A stretch of 64,000 nt of DNA from Prosopocoilus inquinatus (GCA_036172665.1 CM069877.1:27181001-27245000), one strand, 5' to 3'. Numbered from the stretch's first letter, positions 23,063 through 34,826 are shown. Numbers and translations are program-made. Notes: a model not told the origin generated them from the sequence alone.

Positions 23063-23827
23063 GTCCTCTCCCCCGAATGCAGGGAAAACCCGATGCTTTT
23101 GCAAACCAGAAAAGCTAAACCGGCGGCGACTCGGAACTCTGCTCCGAGCCGGGACTGGGGGCTTGTCGTATAAGAAGACAATTGTCTTCTTATATTCCAG
23201 CAGCAGCACGTGCGACGTCACACGCATTCAGTGCTTTTCAGTAAAGAAATTATTTCTAAACAATTTTTTTATTAGTATCAACTAAGTTATTGGTTCATTA
23301 GTATAGACCAGAGCTATTTTTTGGGTCAATATTTCTAACGCCGCTACTGCGACATCTGCAAGCTTTTCGAAAGCATTGGCAATTCTATTTAGACTAATTG
23401 CTTACTCTTCCATAGCAACAGTCAACCGTTCCCCAGAATCCTTTGCAAAACTAAACATTTTCATGCCCTGTATGTCGTTTATTTTTATGTATATTTTTAT
23501 TTCATGTTAGTAATACACAAAAATTGCGTTCAACAATGTTTGTGCGATTTGCGTTTAGAATAAGTCCGAAAATACATCAATTCCGTTTTTACATTGTTTA
23601 CTTACTAATACACTATCAATAACAGGCTACATAAATGTTATTATGATATCCTGTTACTGTTGAGGAAGAAAATATTCATCAGTTTCGAACATATTCCAGA
23701 CGCAAGTTTTTCAAATGTTGTTCATCACATTTTAATACTTTCCTATTTGTTTACACTTTCTCTTTCGTACTTGTACATCAGACATTTTAGGGGTTTCAAT
23801 AGGTGAAGAATGAGGAGAAGAAGGATA
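23063..23827. other. No gene seen
   Basis: AT-rich DNA without a supported frame. It lies between the orphan gene's promoter and the zeste-like remnant. Confidence 0.35.
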
Positions 23828-24268
23828 TTAGACAAGACGTTGTAACAATGAAGGAAAAGATGTTGGTGATGTGGAAGGACGAATGGGGAAGACAGTCGGC
23901 GCAAACATAGAAATGTTATTACATGGAGGAATGGAGGTATGACTAGAAGGTGTCGGCTTCAAAATATGGCCATCTGAATTTGGTCCATTGCAGCACCACA
24001 GAATCTAACTATAAACAAAAAGAAATAATATTTTGTCAACAAAAATATGTGTTTAATTTATTACACATTAATAAAGATATAAAGTAGGTTCTTAAATTGC
24101 TTACCTCAAGTGGGTCAGGTACAAGAAGTAACTCCACAGCTTCCTTGCCTATAAGTGAAACTAATTTTTCTTCTATACGTAGAAGACCGCCTGGAGATGG
24201 TCCTCCTCCAGTTTTCTGTTTTTCTCTGTGGATACGTGCTGCTTTCCGTTTAATGTCACAGCGCCAAT
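23828..24268 (-). pseudogene. Zeste-like (Myb/SANT) gene remnant, two exons
   Basis: Minus-strand exon 24268-24105 encodes the C-terminal half of a zeste-type DNA-binding region (KRKAARIHREK, then TGGGP, then LVSLIGKEAVE), ending at a GTAAGC donor. The next exon, 24004-23828, has a TTAG acceptor in the same phase and encodes a Ser/Thr/Pro-rich tail to a stop. The first exon with the helix-turn-helix core was not found nearby. Such proteins commonly accompany PIF/Harbinger-like elements in insects. It is a partial gene. Confidence 0.5.
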
Positions 24269-25171
24269 CTTACCATAATTGAAAGAATTTCTATGACAGC
24301 TTAAGTAACTGCCTAATTTCATAAATTAATTTTCAGTTGGCATATTGTAACAAATTTTGTTAAAAAATATATATAAAAAATTAATAATTGAAATTAACCT
24401 CCGCCCACAATAATTTTTATATCCGTAGATATGTATTTCGGCAGCTAAGCTGCCATCTTCAGTACGCTACCGACTTAAAAGCACTAAGAAAGATTTAAAA
24501 CTACCTAATCACACTGATAAAATCATAAAAATATTAAACCTAACAACAATCTAATCATTCTAAAAGATATATATGTCTAAATGTAAGTAAATAAAAATTA
24601 ATATGTAAAAAATTTAAATAAACTGTATATGTTAATGTATAAATCGGGGAAAAAAAAATATGTGAACACCCAAAATTAACTGTCAGAAAACCTTACAAAC
24701 AAGAGCTAACCAAACAACACGGAAATGCGGAAATAAATTGTCCAAAGATCCGAAAAAACTTCTTATTCCAAGGAATAAATATATACATATATATACGGCT
24801 GTTTCAAATTGAGTGTGCACTGAAGGAATCTCCTAAACCGTAAGAGATACAAATTCGGTTAAATGAAAGGAAAGTTGCACGAAGCAATGCCTGTCTCGTT
24901 TTCATTAACAGAATAATTTTTTTCCGATTTCTTTTTGAGATATTAATAAAAATGTGAAAAAATCAATTTTCTTTTTCTCCCTGTATCTCTTTTATTATAC
25001 ATAATTTGGAAATTCTGATTTAACTTTCTACAGACAGTTTCTGATTCTGCTTCTAATAGGAGTAACAGAATTGAAGTCAAACGTTTCGTCTTTCCACGAC
25101 CATCATCAGTTTCGATTTTTTAAATCAATTCAATTCACCAAGGTATCGTATTTGTTGTGCAGGATGCAGTC
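24269..25171. other. Repeat-like noncoding DNA
   Basis: Contains a short hairpin GGCAGCTAAGCTGCC near 24441-24455 and AT-rich, satellite-like sequence. No gene is supported. Confidence 0.4.
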
Positions 25172-25881
25172 TTAGAAGTCTATTATGATCGGATCAATGT
25201 CACGTACTTCAATCAAGAGACGTGCCATTCTTCTGAGATGCTGGCGAGCATTAACCATTGCGGAATCGTTGCCCCTGTACATATAAGCATACAGCAGCGA
25301 CAATTGTTTTAGACAGAAATCAGAACGGACTACGTGTCCTATTTCCTCGTCCCTAACGGGATTCAATAGAGCATCCAACAACCGCGTGGCCATGTGCGGT
25401 TGACGTTCCAGTTTAAGTGCTTCGGCTGCAACTGGCTTTCGATTTGGTGCTCTGCCAGTACAAAGTCTCTCGTGTCGTGCATAATTCTTAGGAGTGAGAA
25501 TTCCTTTGCAATTAGGACATGTTATGCATATTGTTATATCTAGTACACTGTGTTTCCTCATAGGAATTCTCGCTTCCAGGGCCACTTGCTTATTGTAATG
25601 GGCTTCGCCTTCTAAACGGATGCTCCGCAGCCCCTTGTTTCGTTCTCTGGAATTGACTGGTAAAGCCAGAATTTCCTTCATTCGAAGTCCTTGAGAATGT
25701 TGACTTATGAGGTGATTACTCATTTCCGTCCTCATTTTAAAACAATAGACGCAAGAGTGCAGCTTTGCCTTTACTGTACGATTCCTTGTTTCGTCCATTA
25801 GATTCAACGGTGTTATGTAACCGCGCACGGTATTGACAGAAATTTCATTACCTTTCAACGTGCCGGTTGGTATTCAGTACA
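25172..25881 (-). pseudogene. Zinc-finger-like protein, transposon-associated, 5' incomplete
   Basis: Open for about 236 codons with no ATG near its start. It carries a Cys2-His-type unit (CVYCFKMRTEMSNHLISQH), then CPNCKGILTPKNYARHERLC, then a helical region (LSLLYAYMYRG, ARQHLRRMARLLIEVRDIDP). This resembles a family of uncharacterised invertebrate proteins linked to mobile elements, but I cannot name it. A plausible upstream exon (26450-26003, donor GTAAGG) and an acceptor at about 25937 exist. The exon joined that way reads into a stop in another frame just before this one, so the gene is either frameshifted or spliced differently. Confidence 0.45.
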
Positions 25882-25961
25882 CAACAACCGGATCCACAGC
25901 CATCTTTTCCGGTATCTTCCGGATTCTGGACAAACTGCAAAAAGCAAGAAAAAACTTTGTG

Positions 25962-26450
25962 TCAGTCAAATGACAATGATATGCGTTTTATGAAAACCTT
26001 ACCACAAACATGATCTACCGGAGGAAATTCCGAATTAAGGAAACCCAAAAAACCTTTCTCATCAGCAGTTGGAATGAGGCTGCATTGATATTTCTTTTTA
26101 TGCAACACCATAGTTGCCGTTAGTGAGACCGAAGATTCACAAATCAAGTGTATTAAGTCAGCAATACCAAGAGCAACAGTTGGTGGTGGAGGAGCTAAAC
26201 TTGTGCCTGGTGATTCACTACGCACTGTCGATGCCGATGAAGTAGATCGAGCAGATGCTGTAAAAGAAAGGGGAGAATTTGGCATTAGATCTGGTGTACC
26301 CAATGGCCGTCGAATTCCTGGGGCCGGAACAGAAGGTGTAAAGGGAATAGGAGAATTTGTTATTACTTGACGTTCTGGTGGACTCCATTGCCGTTGAATT
26401 CCTGGGGCCGGAATAGAAGGTGTAAAGGAAATAGGAGAATCTGTCATCAT
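25962..26450 (-). CDS. Pro/Ser-rich exon with tandem peptide repeat
   Basis: The frame contains repeated peptides of about 27 residues (SPISFTPSIPAPGI, SPIPFTPSVPAPGI, SPLSFTASAR) encoded by tandem DNA repeats at about 26265-26450. It then has a more complex segment (CQCSL-like region near KKYQCSLIPTADEKGFLG). A GTAAGG donor lies after GATCATGTTTGTG near 26003, so this is probably an exon of the same minus-strand gene as the zinc-finger frame downstream. Function unknown. Confidence 0.35.
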   Translation of the reverse strand: MMTDSPISFTPSIPAPGIQRQWSPPERQVITNSPIPFTPSVPAPGIRRPLGTPDLMPNSPLSFTASARSTSSASTVRSESPGTSLAPPPPTVALGIADLIHLICESSVSLTATMVLHKKKYQCSLIPTADEKGFLGFLNSEFPPVDHVCGKVFIKRISLSFD

Positions 26451-26814
26451 GTGCTGTGGTGGAACTATCTAACGCCATAGAAAGAAATTTCCGTTCTGTT
26501 TCTATCTCGATTCTCAAAACTTACCACGTATTAATCTTCGGGTTCATTCGGTAGGTACGAACGTATAACCGAAGGCATAGAGAAATAATATCTTTCCAGA
26601 ATATTTCAAATATGTGGTCTTCGTCGTATATGCAAATGAGAGGCTATCTATCTCTTTCTCAGTCAATGTGTTTTCTGTTGTCAGTCATAGACGCACATGT
26701 TTACCGATTCAGCCTGTTACATTGCTGTGTAATTAAAAAAGTATTCGTTATAAAATTTACGAATAATATATGTGAGTTAATAATATTAATGTCTGTTGTA
26801 ACTGATATTCTAAC

Positions 26815-27461
26815 ATGTATTGCTATTGTTTAGTAGGCGACACGGAGCGTGATTTTAAAACCCGTCCTGAGCATTGGGCAGTAATTGTCGCTTTCTTGGA
26901 GGAACATCCGCAAGTGGAAAAAAATAAATTCGACCAGGATGGTGGCAACGTAAAATGTAATCATCTGTGGCAAGAATTAACAGCCATGTTAAACAGCCTC
27001 GGCCATGGTCAACGCACCTGCCAAAAATGGCAAATAGCCATAGAAGGGAAAACTAACAGATAAAGAACTGCGGCTACTAGGAGTAATAGGATGGTGAAGT
27101 GTGACTGGTGATGGTATAGAAGAAGTGGGCTTGGCAAGAAAACTATTTCATTCGCAAATACAGCCAATTGATGAAGTTCAAGAAGTCGTGGACCAACAGC
27201 AGTAAGAAGTGAGTAGCATCGAGACAGTGGGGGAACTTCGGCCAGGACTTTCATCGTGTAGTACAAGTAGCCCACCTCCATCATTATATAGGACACCAGT
27301 ATCTGCTAATACAGCAGCAACTCCACGAAAAAAACCAATGAACGACTTTAGAGTAGGGAGAGGAAAAGTAGATGTTGAAAAACGAAGAAAAATGCAGGCA
27401 AAGTCAAGAACAGAAAAACATTTAAGTTTAGCACAAATACATGAAGAACAGATAGCAATAC
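26815..27461 (+). pseudogene. Zeste-like Myb/SANT gene, broken, truncated by LTR
   Basis: The first part (to 27063) has the zeste-type DNA-binding pattern: EHWAVIVAFLEEHPQ, CNHLWQELTAMLNSLG, then W at the expected helix. The conserved middle (KAARI...TGGGP) is missing and the frame shifts by one base near 27050, after which LTDKELRLLGVIGW-like coding continues with a TGA. A third stretch (27209-27461) encodes a basic C-terminal region (KVDVEKRRKMQAKSR). The frame ends exactly where the LTR at 27462 begins, its stop codon being LTR sequence. Inactive. Confidence 0.6.
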
Positions 27462-27866
27462 TGTAACGTTGGCCGTCTGGCTTTTACCAAGAAGTAACGT
27501 ATTAGAGGTTGCGTAGCTGAATCAATATAGGACAAAAAACATCAAGTACATTTATTAAAAGTACAAGATACACTTACATGTCAGAAGCACTATTACGGAC
27601 GACATACATAGTTCTCGCACTATAATCAGATATCGATGATTTCTCCCCTGCTATCGGAAAATCTCTCGGTATATATGCCTGGAGTTGACCTACTTTCTGC
27701 TGCGTGGGCGATTGACGTGTAGCTCTGTGTTCTTGAAGCTCTCGATGATTCATTTTTATCTGTTGCCGGATTATTATGTAATTATGTACAAAGTTATCGA
27801 TCAAGGTTTTTGTTTACACTGTATGGATCTCAAATAATTATTTAGATAATTATTTCTTCTGTTACA
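27462..27866 (-). repeat. 3' LTR of the split retrotransposon (405 bp)
   Basis: Starts TGTAACGTTGGCC and ends TCTGTTACA on the plus strand; read on the minus strand it is TG...CA. Closely similar to 54827-55073 plus 57439-57705. The adjacent CTTTCCCCCCCTCGGGG (minus: purine-rich) is the polypurine tract position. Confidence 0.75.
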
Positions 27867-30734
27867 CTTTCCCCCCTCGGGGAAAAAAAAACAGTAGTAC
27901 GGAACAGTCTTATGTCGTGCCGGAGGGTGCAATGTTGAATCCATGAAAGCCCTTGATTTAGTGTGGCTTGTTCCAAATTTTCCCAAGGAAGTTCAGTCGA
28001 TCCAGAAGTGTGGCGACTGGCTTGACGAAGTTCATCATTCCTGGTGAGGGACGGAGTTTACTACTCATTACAGATTGATGAGTATATCTACTGGAACCAA
28101 CGAGTTCGGCGAATACTCCATGTAATCGAAGAAATAGCAACGTCGGAATGTTAACAAGGCGTTGCGGCAAGAATTGCTCCGTAGCTGTTGGTGGTTCTTT
28201 AGGGTTGATGTGGTTAGAGTTGCAGTGGTTATAACCCTAGTTCCTGGTTCTGGTAGTGAGCCACCAAGTAAGGCTAACAACACGAGCGTTGTAGCTGACA
28301 AACGTCTTGTGTCGCTGAGGATGTTGAGCGATGCTGGCGATTCGTAGTTTTCCTAATGCTTCTTTGAGATAGGGATTAGCAACGGCAAATGTATTTTTCT
28401 ATCTGCGAAAACTTTCAGGTTGACAAGTACACTTTGATATGTGTCAGTGGACAAATAATTATTACAGTTAAAAAATTAACATTTACAAGTGTATATAATT
28501 GCTTATTGAAAATTACAAGTGCTTCATAATCTGGAAGATTACAATAACTTTCTTAAAAATAGAAATAAGTTACTTTACTAGAGAATTGTTTCCTTAAATA
28601 ATCTGGTAATAATCGTACAAATGATGACTAGAATTGCAACTCTATGCATCAGAATGTAATGAAAATTTAAACAGTTACGATTGCTACTATATGAAAATAA
28701 GACTCTTTAAATATAAATTAAGAATTAAGAAAATAAGAAATTCTATACATATAAATATATCTTAGCTTAATTATATATTTACTAAAACAATTATGATAAA
28801 TGAAAATACAGAATCGATTCTTGGGTACTCAATCACAACACACAGTGTGAAATAATAAAAAAAAAAATATGTACAAGAAAGAAACACAGAATTATCCCAG
28901 GACGGGGCGATTAAGGCCTACTTCGCAATCGTACTTGGATAAAGTGTTAAATTTGAATAACTTCATTTATTTATTTATCTATCCCCAGTTATTATTTTAA
29001 ACTTTAAGAGCATTTTTGAGAATTCTCAAATTCTATTGATTGGTTACGGCGCTTCACCAAATGTAACATTCTTAAATTCAATTGAATTATTTAACTAGCT
29101 CATTCTTTTTTCTAGGTATACCTTTTTTTCATCTGCAAAGTCATAAATAAAGCAATGTTGTTGAAGAATATAATTTTCTTTAAATTATTTAGAAATCGTG
29201 GGTTTTCTTGAAGTAAGTCATATTGTTGATGTATTGGTTGTAATTTTACTTCTGAAATCATAGAATGTTTAACATAGATTGTATAAAAAGCGAAGTCTGC
29301 ATTGGTACATCAATAAGTCGATTGCCAGGAATAAAATTCTGTAAAAAAAATAAATAGCATTTATAGACTGATAGAGAGTGAGAGGATGTACAATTTCCTT
29401 TTGGGGAGGCTGTCATGAGTCAAAAAAAAATGTCTTTATTGTGATTATATTGTGTTATTTCCCGCTCAGGTTTTATTTTCACTTTATATTTTGTGTATAA
29501 AATCTCTACTGTTCTTGTTTTAGTGAAATGTTGGAATAAAGTGTACTGGAGTGATATGACGATATGAATCAACACTAAGTAAAGGTGAGAACGTTTAATT
29601 TCAAACCAACGATATAAATAAATTATTATTTAGACGACGGTGCACTAGGAATGCCATTCTCAACATCCTGATTGGAAAGTGATTTGGATTATTTCTCAAT
29701 CTGAACCTGAACCTGAGAATCCTCCTTCTTATCTTCAAGCTCTTTTAACCTCTCCCCAATCCAAGCTTCGGTGGAGGGGCAGTGAGGGAATAAACATTCA
29801 TTGCACTCTATAGTCATGCTACTATGTTACCAACAAACACATAAAGTAAATTTAATTCAAAGAAATCAACCAGTTTTAGGGGATAAAAAAAATACCCTCA
29901 ATTAAACTGAAGCCATGGTAGGATATTACATAATCCTCATGATTTTTGAATTTTTATCGAAACCTAACGTTATGTGCATTCTTATAATTTTGCCATACAT
30001 TCTGGCGTAAAATTAATTTCTCATTTTGATCTGCTGTGTGTGTAGGTGTGAGCATTTCTACTTTATTTCTGTTTTGAAATTTTAAATGACGACGATGGTT
30101 TTAATTTGGATTCAATTTCTCTTGAGGCTGTTTAGCCTTTTTCTTAGATTGTGGACGTGCTCGAATAGACTTAAAATCTGTAAAATACTTTTCTTGAAAA
30201 TTATTCCTTGATTTATTATTTATTTAGACTTGATCTTTTTATGAAAAATTTGAGGCGTTCTGTAATTTTTATTAATATTTGGCTTCCCTCCTCTAGAAAA
30301 ATTGCCGTTGTGATGTGAAGGTAACGTGCCGTTTTTAGTTAATCTGAAGTGACTAAAAAGTTCCGAATTTCGAGATTCTGAAGGAATTGCGGGATGTGTG
30401 TTACTTCTTAAATTTGTTTGACACGCCTTTTCTAAATAATATATTTATTATATTTGTATTTGTAAATAATTTTGGCGGGACTTTGCTTATATTTTTTAAT
30501 TCGACCATTACAGTTTGTTTTACAGAAAACGAATTTTTTGTTATTATTAGATGTTTCGAAAGCAAAAAATCTTTACGCGGAATAAAATTATGCAAGTTTA
30601 AATTTTTATGGAATTCTGTAGTTATGGAATTTACTTCGACAAAATCGATTCATTCGGTTTTAATAAAACATCATTTTTCAAGGGTACTTTTATTTATTAG
30701 TTTCGTTAGAAACACCTGAACTAGGTATGTGATG
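27867..30734 (-). other. Decayed 3' internal region; no intact gene
   Basis: Contains a minus-strand purine tract at 27867-27885 and short minus-strand frames (28301-27958) that may be remnants of the 3' coding end. From about 28350 to 30380 I see no supported gene. The frame 30595-30401 follows the protease and may be linker coding sequence. A second TTTGGTG-type motif next to TGTTACA occurs at about 29063 (minus), possibly from a related element. Confidence 0.4.
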
Positions 30735-31228
30735 TTAGAGTGGTTTTAAATAGAAATTATCTAAACTATTTTTGTTGTTTAGAAAGGGAACGCGTATATT
30801 ACCATGAAGTTCCAAACAATTTCGAGGGAAGTTAATTATTGCATCATTCTGGCTTAAAAATTGTGTTCCGAGGATTAAAGGTTTCGGAAGTTTACGGACA
30901 ACTCGTACTTCTGTTGAAAACATTTCTTTAGAAATTTGCAACTTTATCATTGTTTTACCGATTACTTTAATCGTTTCGTTTCCCGCCATAATTATGTGAA
31001 CTGTCTTTTTTAAAGGAATGTACCGATTTACAAACTCTGAACTAATTACGTTATTTTGCGCGCCTGTATCAATTATAATATTTATTGTCTTCTTAAATAA
31101 GACACCTGGAACTGTTACTACTCCGGATGATCCGAGAGAGTAAACATTTGTTCCTGCTTTCGCTGAGGTGAATCCCATCTGAAGAGGTAAACGTTGTCCC
31201 AGCTTATTTCTTGCAAACCCATGCAAAT
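30735..31228 (-). pseudogene. Retroviral-type aspartic protease fragment
   Basis: Encodes a retropepsin-like domain: IIDTGAQNNVIS carries the active-site DTG, a second hydrophobic strand follows (VIGKTMIKLQI), and LILGTQFL is the terminal ILG motif. It processes Gag-Pol in retrotransposons. The upstream gag frame at 33898-34302 joins this one in the same reading frame across the piggyBac TTAA, so both are parts of one gag-pro gene interrupted by piggyBac. Confidence 0.8.
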
Positions 31229-31450
31229 TTAACCTTTCTACTGCCTGTGGGTACGCCTGGACCCGTTCGCTGAATTTAAATTAACATATATTTGTTGTAA
31301 ATAATATAGGGATGTGATGGCTCTATGTTATCCTTGAGTTAATCATTCTACACAGATTAACGACTTTGTCTTCAAGAAAATGATTGTGCTATTTGTGTAA
31401 ATTTAAAATATCACATTCTTCGTCTATGGGTACACCTGTACCCGTGTGTG

Positions 31451-31625
31451 TTTTATTACGAACAAAACTTTGAAGAGGGCACCATCGTACTGAGAATTCT
31501 TTTGGTTAGCAAATGTAAAGTTTTCTTTGACTTTATTGTTTTATTACGAGCAAAATTTTGAAGAGGACACCATTGTTCTGAAAACTATTTTGGTTAGTGA
31601 ACGTTTCGTTTCATATGACTTTGTA
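31451..31625 (+). repeat. 88-bp tandem duplication in piggyBac 5' region
   Basis: TTTTATTACGAACAAAACTT at 31451 recurs as TTTTATTACGAGCAAAATTT at 31539, with the downstream GAAGAGG.CACCAT...TTTTGGTTAG order conserved. Lies between the left end and the transposase gene. Confidence 0.75.
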
Positions 31626-31771
31626 GTTGCAACTGTCTTTGTTTTGGTAAATCGGATGGTCTTCAGCTTTTTAGACAGAAATATTGTGCACTCATTTGAG
31701 AAAAATATCCGAATTTTGATTTGTGTAAACTTATATTGGTTTTATAAGTGTATATATAAATATTTTGGAAA

Positions 31772-33633
31772 ATGGCGTCCAGTAAACGGGGACTTACAGA
31801 CGACGAATTACGAAAGATTATAGAAGAGGAATTATTTGAAGAAGATGAATTGGAAAATTTTGAACTCAATAAAAGTGACGACGATGATGAAGAACGAGTT
31901 GTGGAAGAAGATATGTCTGACGAAGAAGATAATATATCTACGGTAGATTCCCTTCAAGATGAAATAGAGATTTCTGAAAATGAAATTGAAGCGGAGGTTA
32001 TGAATCAGGAAAATTTACAGTATACTGCGCGCGATGGAACTGTGTGGCATAAAAATCCACCACCGCAATCACGTACTAGGTAAAATATATATTGATATTT
32101 TTCTATTAGTTTACTTCTTGCTAATTCCTCAGTCCTTTTCAGGTCTGCGAATATACTAAACACAGGACCAGGTCTCACAACATATGCTAAGCAACACACT
32201 AACAATTCACCAATATCATCAATAAAATTGTTTCTTACCGATGAAATGATCCGTCTCATTTTACTAGAAACTAATAGGGAACGTAGTCGTGTCTGTTCTG
32301 AAAAAAAATTGCAAGTAAAAGAAATTTCATTAGAAGAATTAGAAGCTTTTATAGATAAGTACAAATTTCATAATTATGAAATGCGTTGCATGTTTTTGCT
32401 GAAAGTTTACTGCTTCTGGCTGGTGTACATAAAGGCGCTGGAAAATCTTTGAATGAACTTTGGAGTGCTATTGATGGTAGACCTATATTCAAAGCTACAA
32501 TGTCTCTCAAGAGATTTTGTAACATAAGTCGCCTTTTGAGATTTGATAACAAAGAAGACAGGCCTTTTCGTCGAAGGTACGACAAACTAGCACCGATTAG
32601 AGACTTTTTTGATTTATTTGTAGCTCAACTTCCAAAAATGTTTGTACCTTATGAAAATCTTACTGTCGATGAACAGCTAGTACCATTCCGTGGTAAATGT
32701 CCATTCAGACAATATATTCCCACAAAACCGCGTGGAAAATATGGAATCAAATTATGGCTTTTGTCTGATGTGAAAACTGCTTACGTGTATTGTGCTGAAG
32801 TCTATACAGGAAAAGCAGTAAATCAGCCCCGTGAAGTCAATCAAGGCAGAAATGTGGTTTTGCGACTTGTAAAAAATCTCGAAAAGTCTGATCGAAACAT
32901 AACAACCGACAATTTTTTTACTGATTACCACTTGGCTGATGAATTACTAAAACGTAAATTAACACTCATTGGGACGTTACGGAAGAATAAAAATTTTATT
33001 CCTGCAGAACTTCAGCCAAATAAAAAGAGAGAAGTCTTTTCATTCATTTTTGGATTCCAAAAAAATATGACCCTGGTGTCATACGTTCCTAAAAAAAATA
33101 AAGCGGTGCTACTTTTGTCTTCGATGCACCTTGATGGGGAGATATCTTCTCAAGAACATAAGAAACCTAATATAGTACTTGATTATAACAAGACTAAAGG
33201 AGGTGTGGACACTACTGACAAACTAGCATCAGCTTATACTTGTAAAAGAAGAACAAGAAGGTGGCCCGTGTGTTTGTTTTACAACATTTTAGATTTGGCA
33301 GCAATTAACGCCTATGTAGTCCATATGCATGTCAACCCGCAGTACAATATAAATAAATTGTATAAAAGGCGCCTTTTTCTAAAAGAACTGGGCTATAAAT
33401 TAACTGAAAAATGTAGAAGCATTCGAATGGGCAGCAATATCACACAGAAAATTAAAATAAATTTGCACGCAGTAGTAGGGAGAACTGAAAATGTTGAAGA
33501 ACCTTTGAAACGTGGTCGTTGCAAGGACTGTGGTTGGAAAAAAGATAGAAAATCCCGAACAAAATGTCAGTCATGCAAATGTTTTGTTTGTCCACAACAT
33601 GTGAATACTTTTTGTAAAAGTTGCATAGAATAA
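31772..33633 (+). CDS. piggyBac transposase (3 exons, intact)
   Basis: Exons 31772-32079, 32143-32358 and 32406-33633 join with GT/AG boundaries and consistent phase to 583 codons, a normal piggyBac length. The second intron is only 47 nt; without it the frame shifts, so a simple ORF scan would call two genes. The N-terminus is acidic. Catalytic aspartates appear in TVDEQLVPFRGKC (about residue 263), TTDNFFTDYHL (343) and GGVDTTDKL (443/446). The C-terminus is a Cys-rich domain (CKDCGWK, CQSCKCFVC, FCKSC) of the kind that binds transposon ends. The enzyme excises and inserts the element at TTAA. No internal stop was seen. Confidence 0.9.
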
Positions 33634-33897
33634 AACAATCTGAATGACAATAAATGCTTTTACTTTTGAATTTTTCGATGCTTTCACCACTTTAAGCATG
33701 TACGTATGCTACTAGAACAACTTTCTACATTTAAAATAGACATTTTACTTATTTTTTATAGTAAAGTGTTTATGTATCCTCGATTTATGCAAGTATTTAA
33801 CAATAATAATTTATAATTTAAAAAATATCAGCCATGGGTCTAGACGTACCCATAGACAAAGAACGCAACATATACCGCAGGAGAGTAGGAAGGTTAA

Positions 33898-34302
33898 TGT
33901 GTGATGTCTAACAACTTGTTCAGGCGGTCGCCGATTATCGTCAAATTTCCGAGTATTATTTATCTTTTGCGATTTTTTGTAATTACACTCGTATGAAAAA
34001 TGACCGGGTCTTTTACAAACGAAGTAAGTGATTTTGTACTTGCGCGCGCGATTACTTTCAGCTTCGTTTATATATTTATTTATAGATGCACTACTTGCAG
34101 ATGTGCTATTACCTTGAAAAAATGATTCAGAGTTTTTTAAACACGATGCGACAACTCGATTTCGCGTTTCACTTATTTTTGCTACGATTGTTTTAAAATG
34201 TTTTAAAGTCATCTCAGGATTTGAAAATAATGCAAACTGTGTCACATAAATAGGATGCAGTCCATTTTCAAAATAATCCGAAATTTGGTTGAAGGGAGTA
34301 GT
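33898..34302 (-). pseudogene. Gag fragment of the split LTR retrotransposon
   Basis: The frame has a helical region and a degenerate zinc knuckle (CKRPGHFSYECN). It is cut downstream by piggyBac at the TTAA and upstream by the Polinton left end, whose 39-bp palindrome occupies the start of the open frame. Gag packages element RNA; only its C-terminal half remains here. Confidence 0.65.
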
Positions 34303-34392
34303 AGGAATAGGCCGATTCTGGAACCTCCTCCGACCTTGACCAATAAAGTTCAAGGTCAAGGTCGGAGGAGGTTCCAGAATCGGCCTATTCCT
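34303..34392. repeat. Perfect 39-bp-arm palindrome at Polinton left end
   Basis: Arms 34303-34341 and 34354-34392 are exact reverse complements (GGTCAAGGTCGGAGGAGGTT in the right arm) around a 12-nt loop. It marks the border with the retrotransposon gag. It may reflect a folded-back terminus. Confidence 0.85.
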
Positions 34393-34770
34393 GACGTGAC
34401 CTCACCATGACCTTAAACTTCAAGGCCATGACCTTGAGGTGACCTCGATCAAGGTCAAGATTAGAGGAGGTTCCAGAATCGACCTGTTCCTAACGTAACC
34501 GAGAGGTAACTTTGAAATGACCTTGAGGGTTCAAGGTTAAGATCGGAGGAGGTTCTAAAATTTGCTTTGTGCCGATGTAACTACAAGGTTAAGGATCAAG
34601 TCAGAGGAGGTTGCAAAATTTTCAATGTCATTGACGTGACCTCATCATTACCTCTAAAAGCGAGGTCAGAGGAGGGTTCCAAAAATTATCTATCCTTGAC
34701 GTGACCTTAACTTGACGGAGGATCCAAAAACGGTTTATCTTGAATACGACCGTAAGGTTGGAGGAGGTAG
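34354..34770 (+). repeat. Polinton left-end repeat array
   Basis: Six to seven diverged units with GGAGGAGGTTCCAGAATCG followed by a TGACGTGACC-type segment, at about 34363, 34465, 34545, 34603, 34668, 34722 and 34758. TGACCTTGA/TCAAGGTCA half-sites are scattered through the first units, echoing the right-end array. Confidence 0.7.
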
Positions 34771-34792
34771 TGACCCCCACCTAAAATCTTGT

Positions 34793-34826
34793 TATATAAG
34801 GTTCTTCATTTGGGAATAGATTCAGT
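34793..34826 (+). promoter_or_regulatory. TATA box and initiator of the first Polinton gene
   Basis: TATATAAG at 34793-34800 and TTCAGTT, an arthropod-type initiator, with its A about 31 bp downstream. An untranslated first exon may follow and splice at AAAA/GTAAGT (about 34897) to an acceptor TTAACAG at 34960. Confidence 0.6.

Larger units (their letters stand above)
31233..33893 (+). mobile_element. piggyBac DNA transposon, 2.66 kb, apparently intact
   Basis: Flanked by TTAA at 31229-31232 and 33894-33897. Terminal inverted sequence CCTTTCTACT at the left and CCTTCCTACT in reverse complement at the right. A subterminal inverted GGGTACGCCTGGACCC / GGGTACGTCTAGACCC pair lies just inside. One three-exon transposase gene is inside. 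It is inserted in the gag-pro gene of the minus-strand LTR retrotransposon. Confidence 0.92.

Noticed and set aside
29040..29090. TGTTACA/TTTGGTG motif as a second 5' LTR border
   Set aside because: The sequence beyond it does not match the LTR at 27462-27866; probably a different or decayed element.
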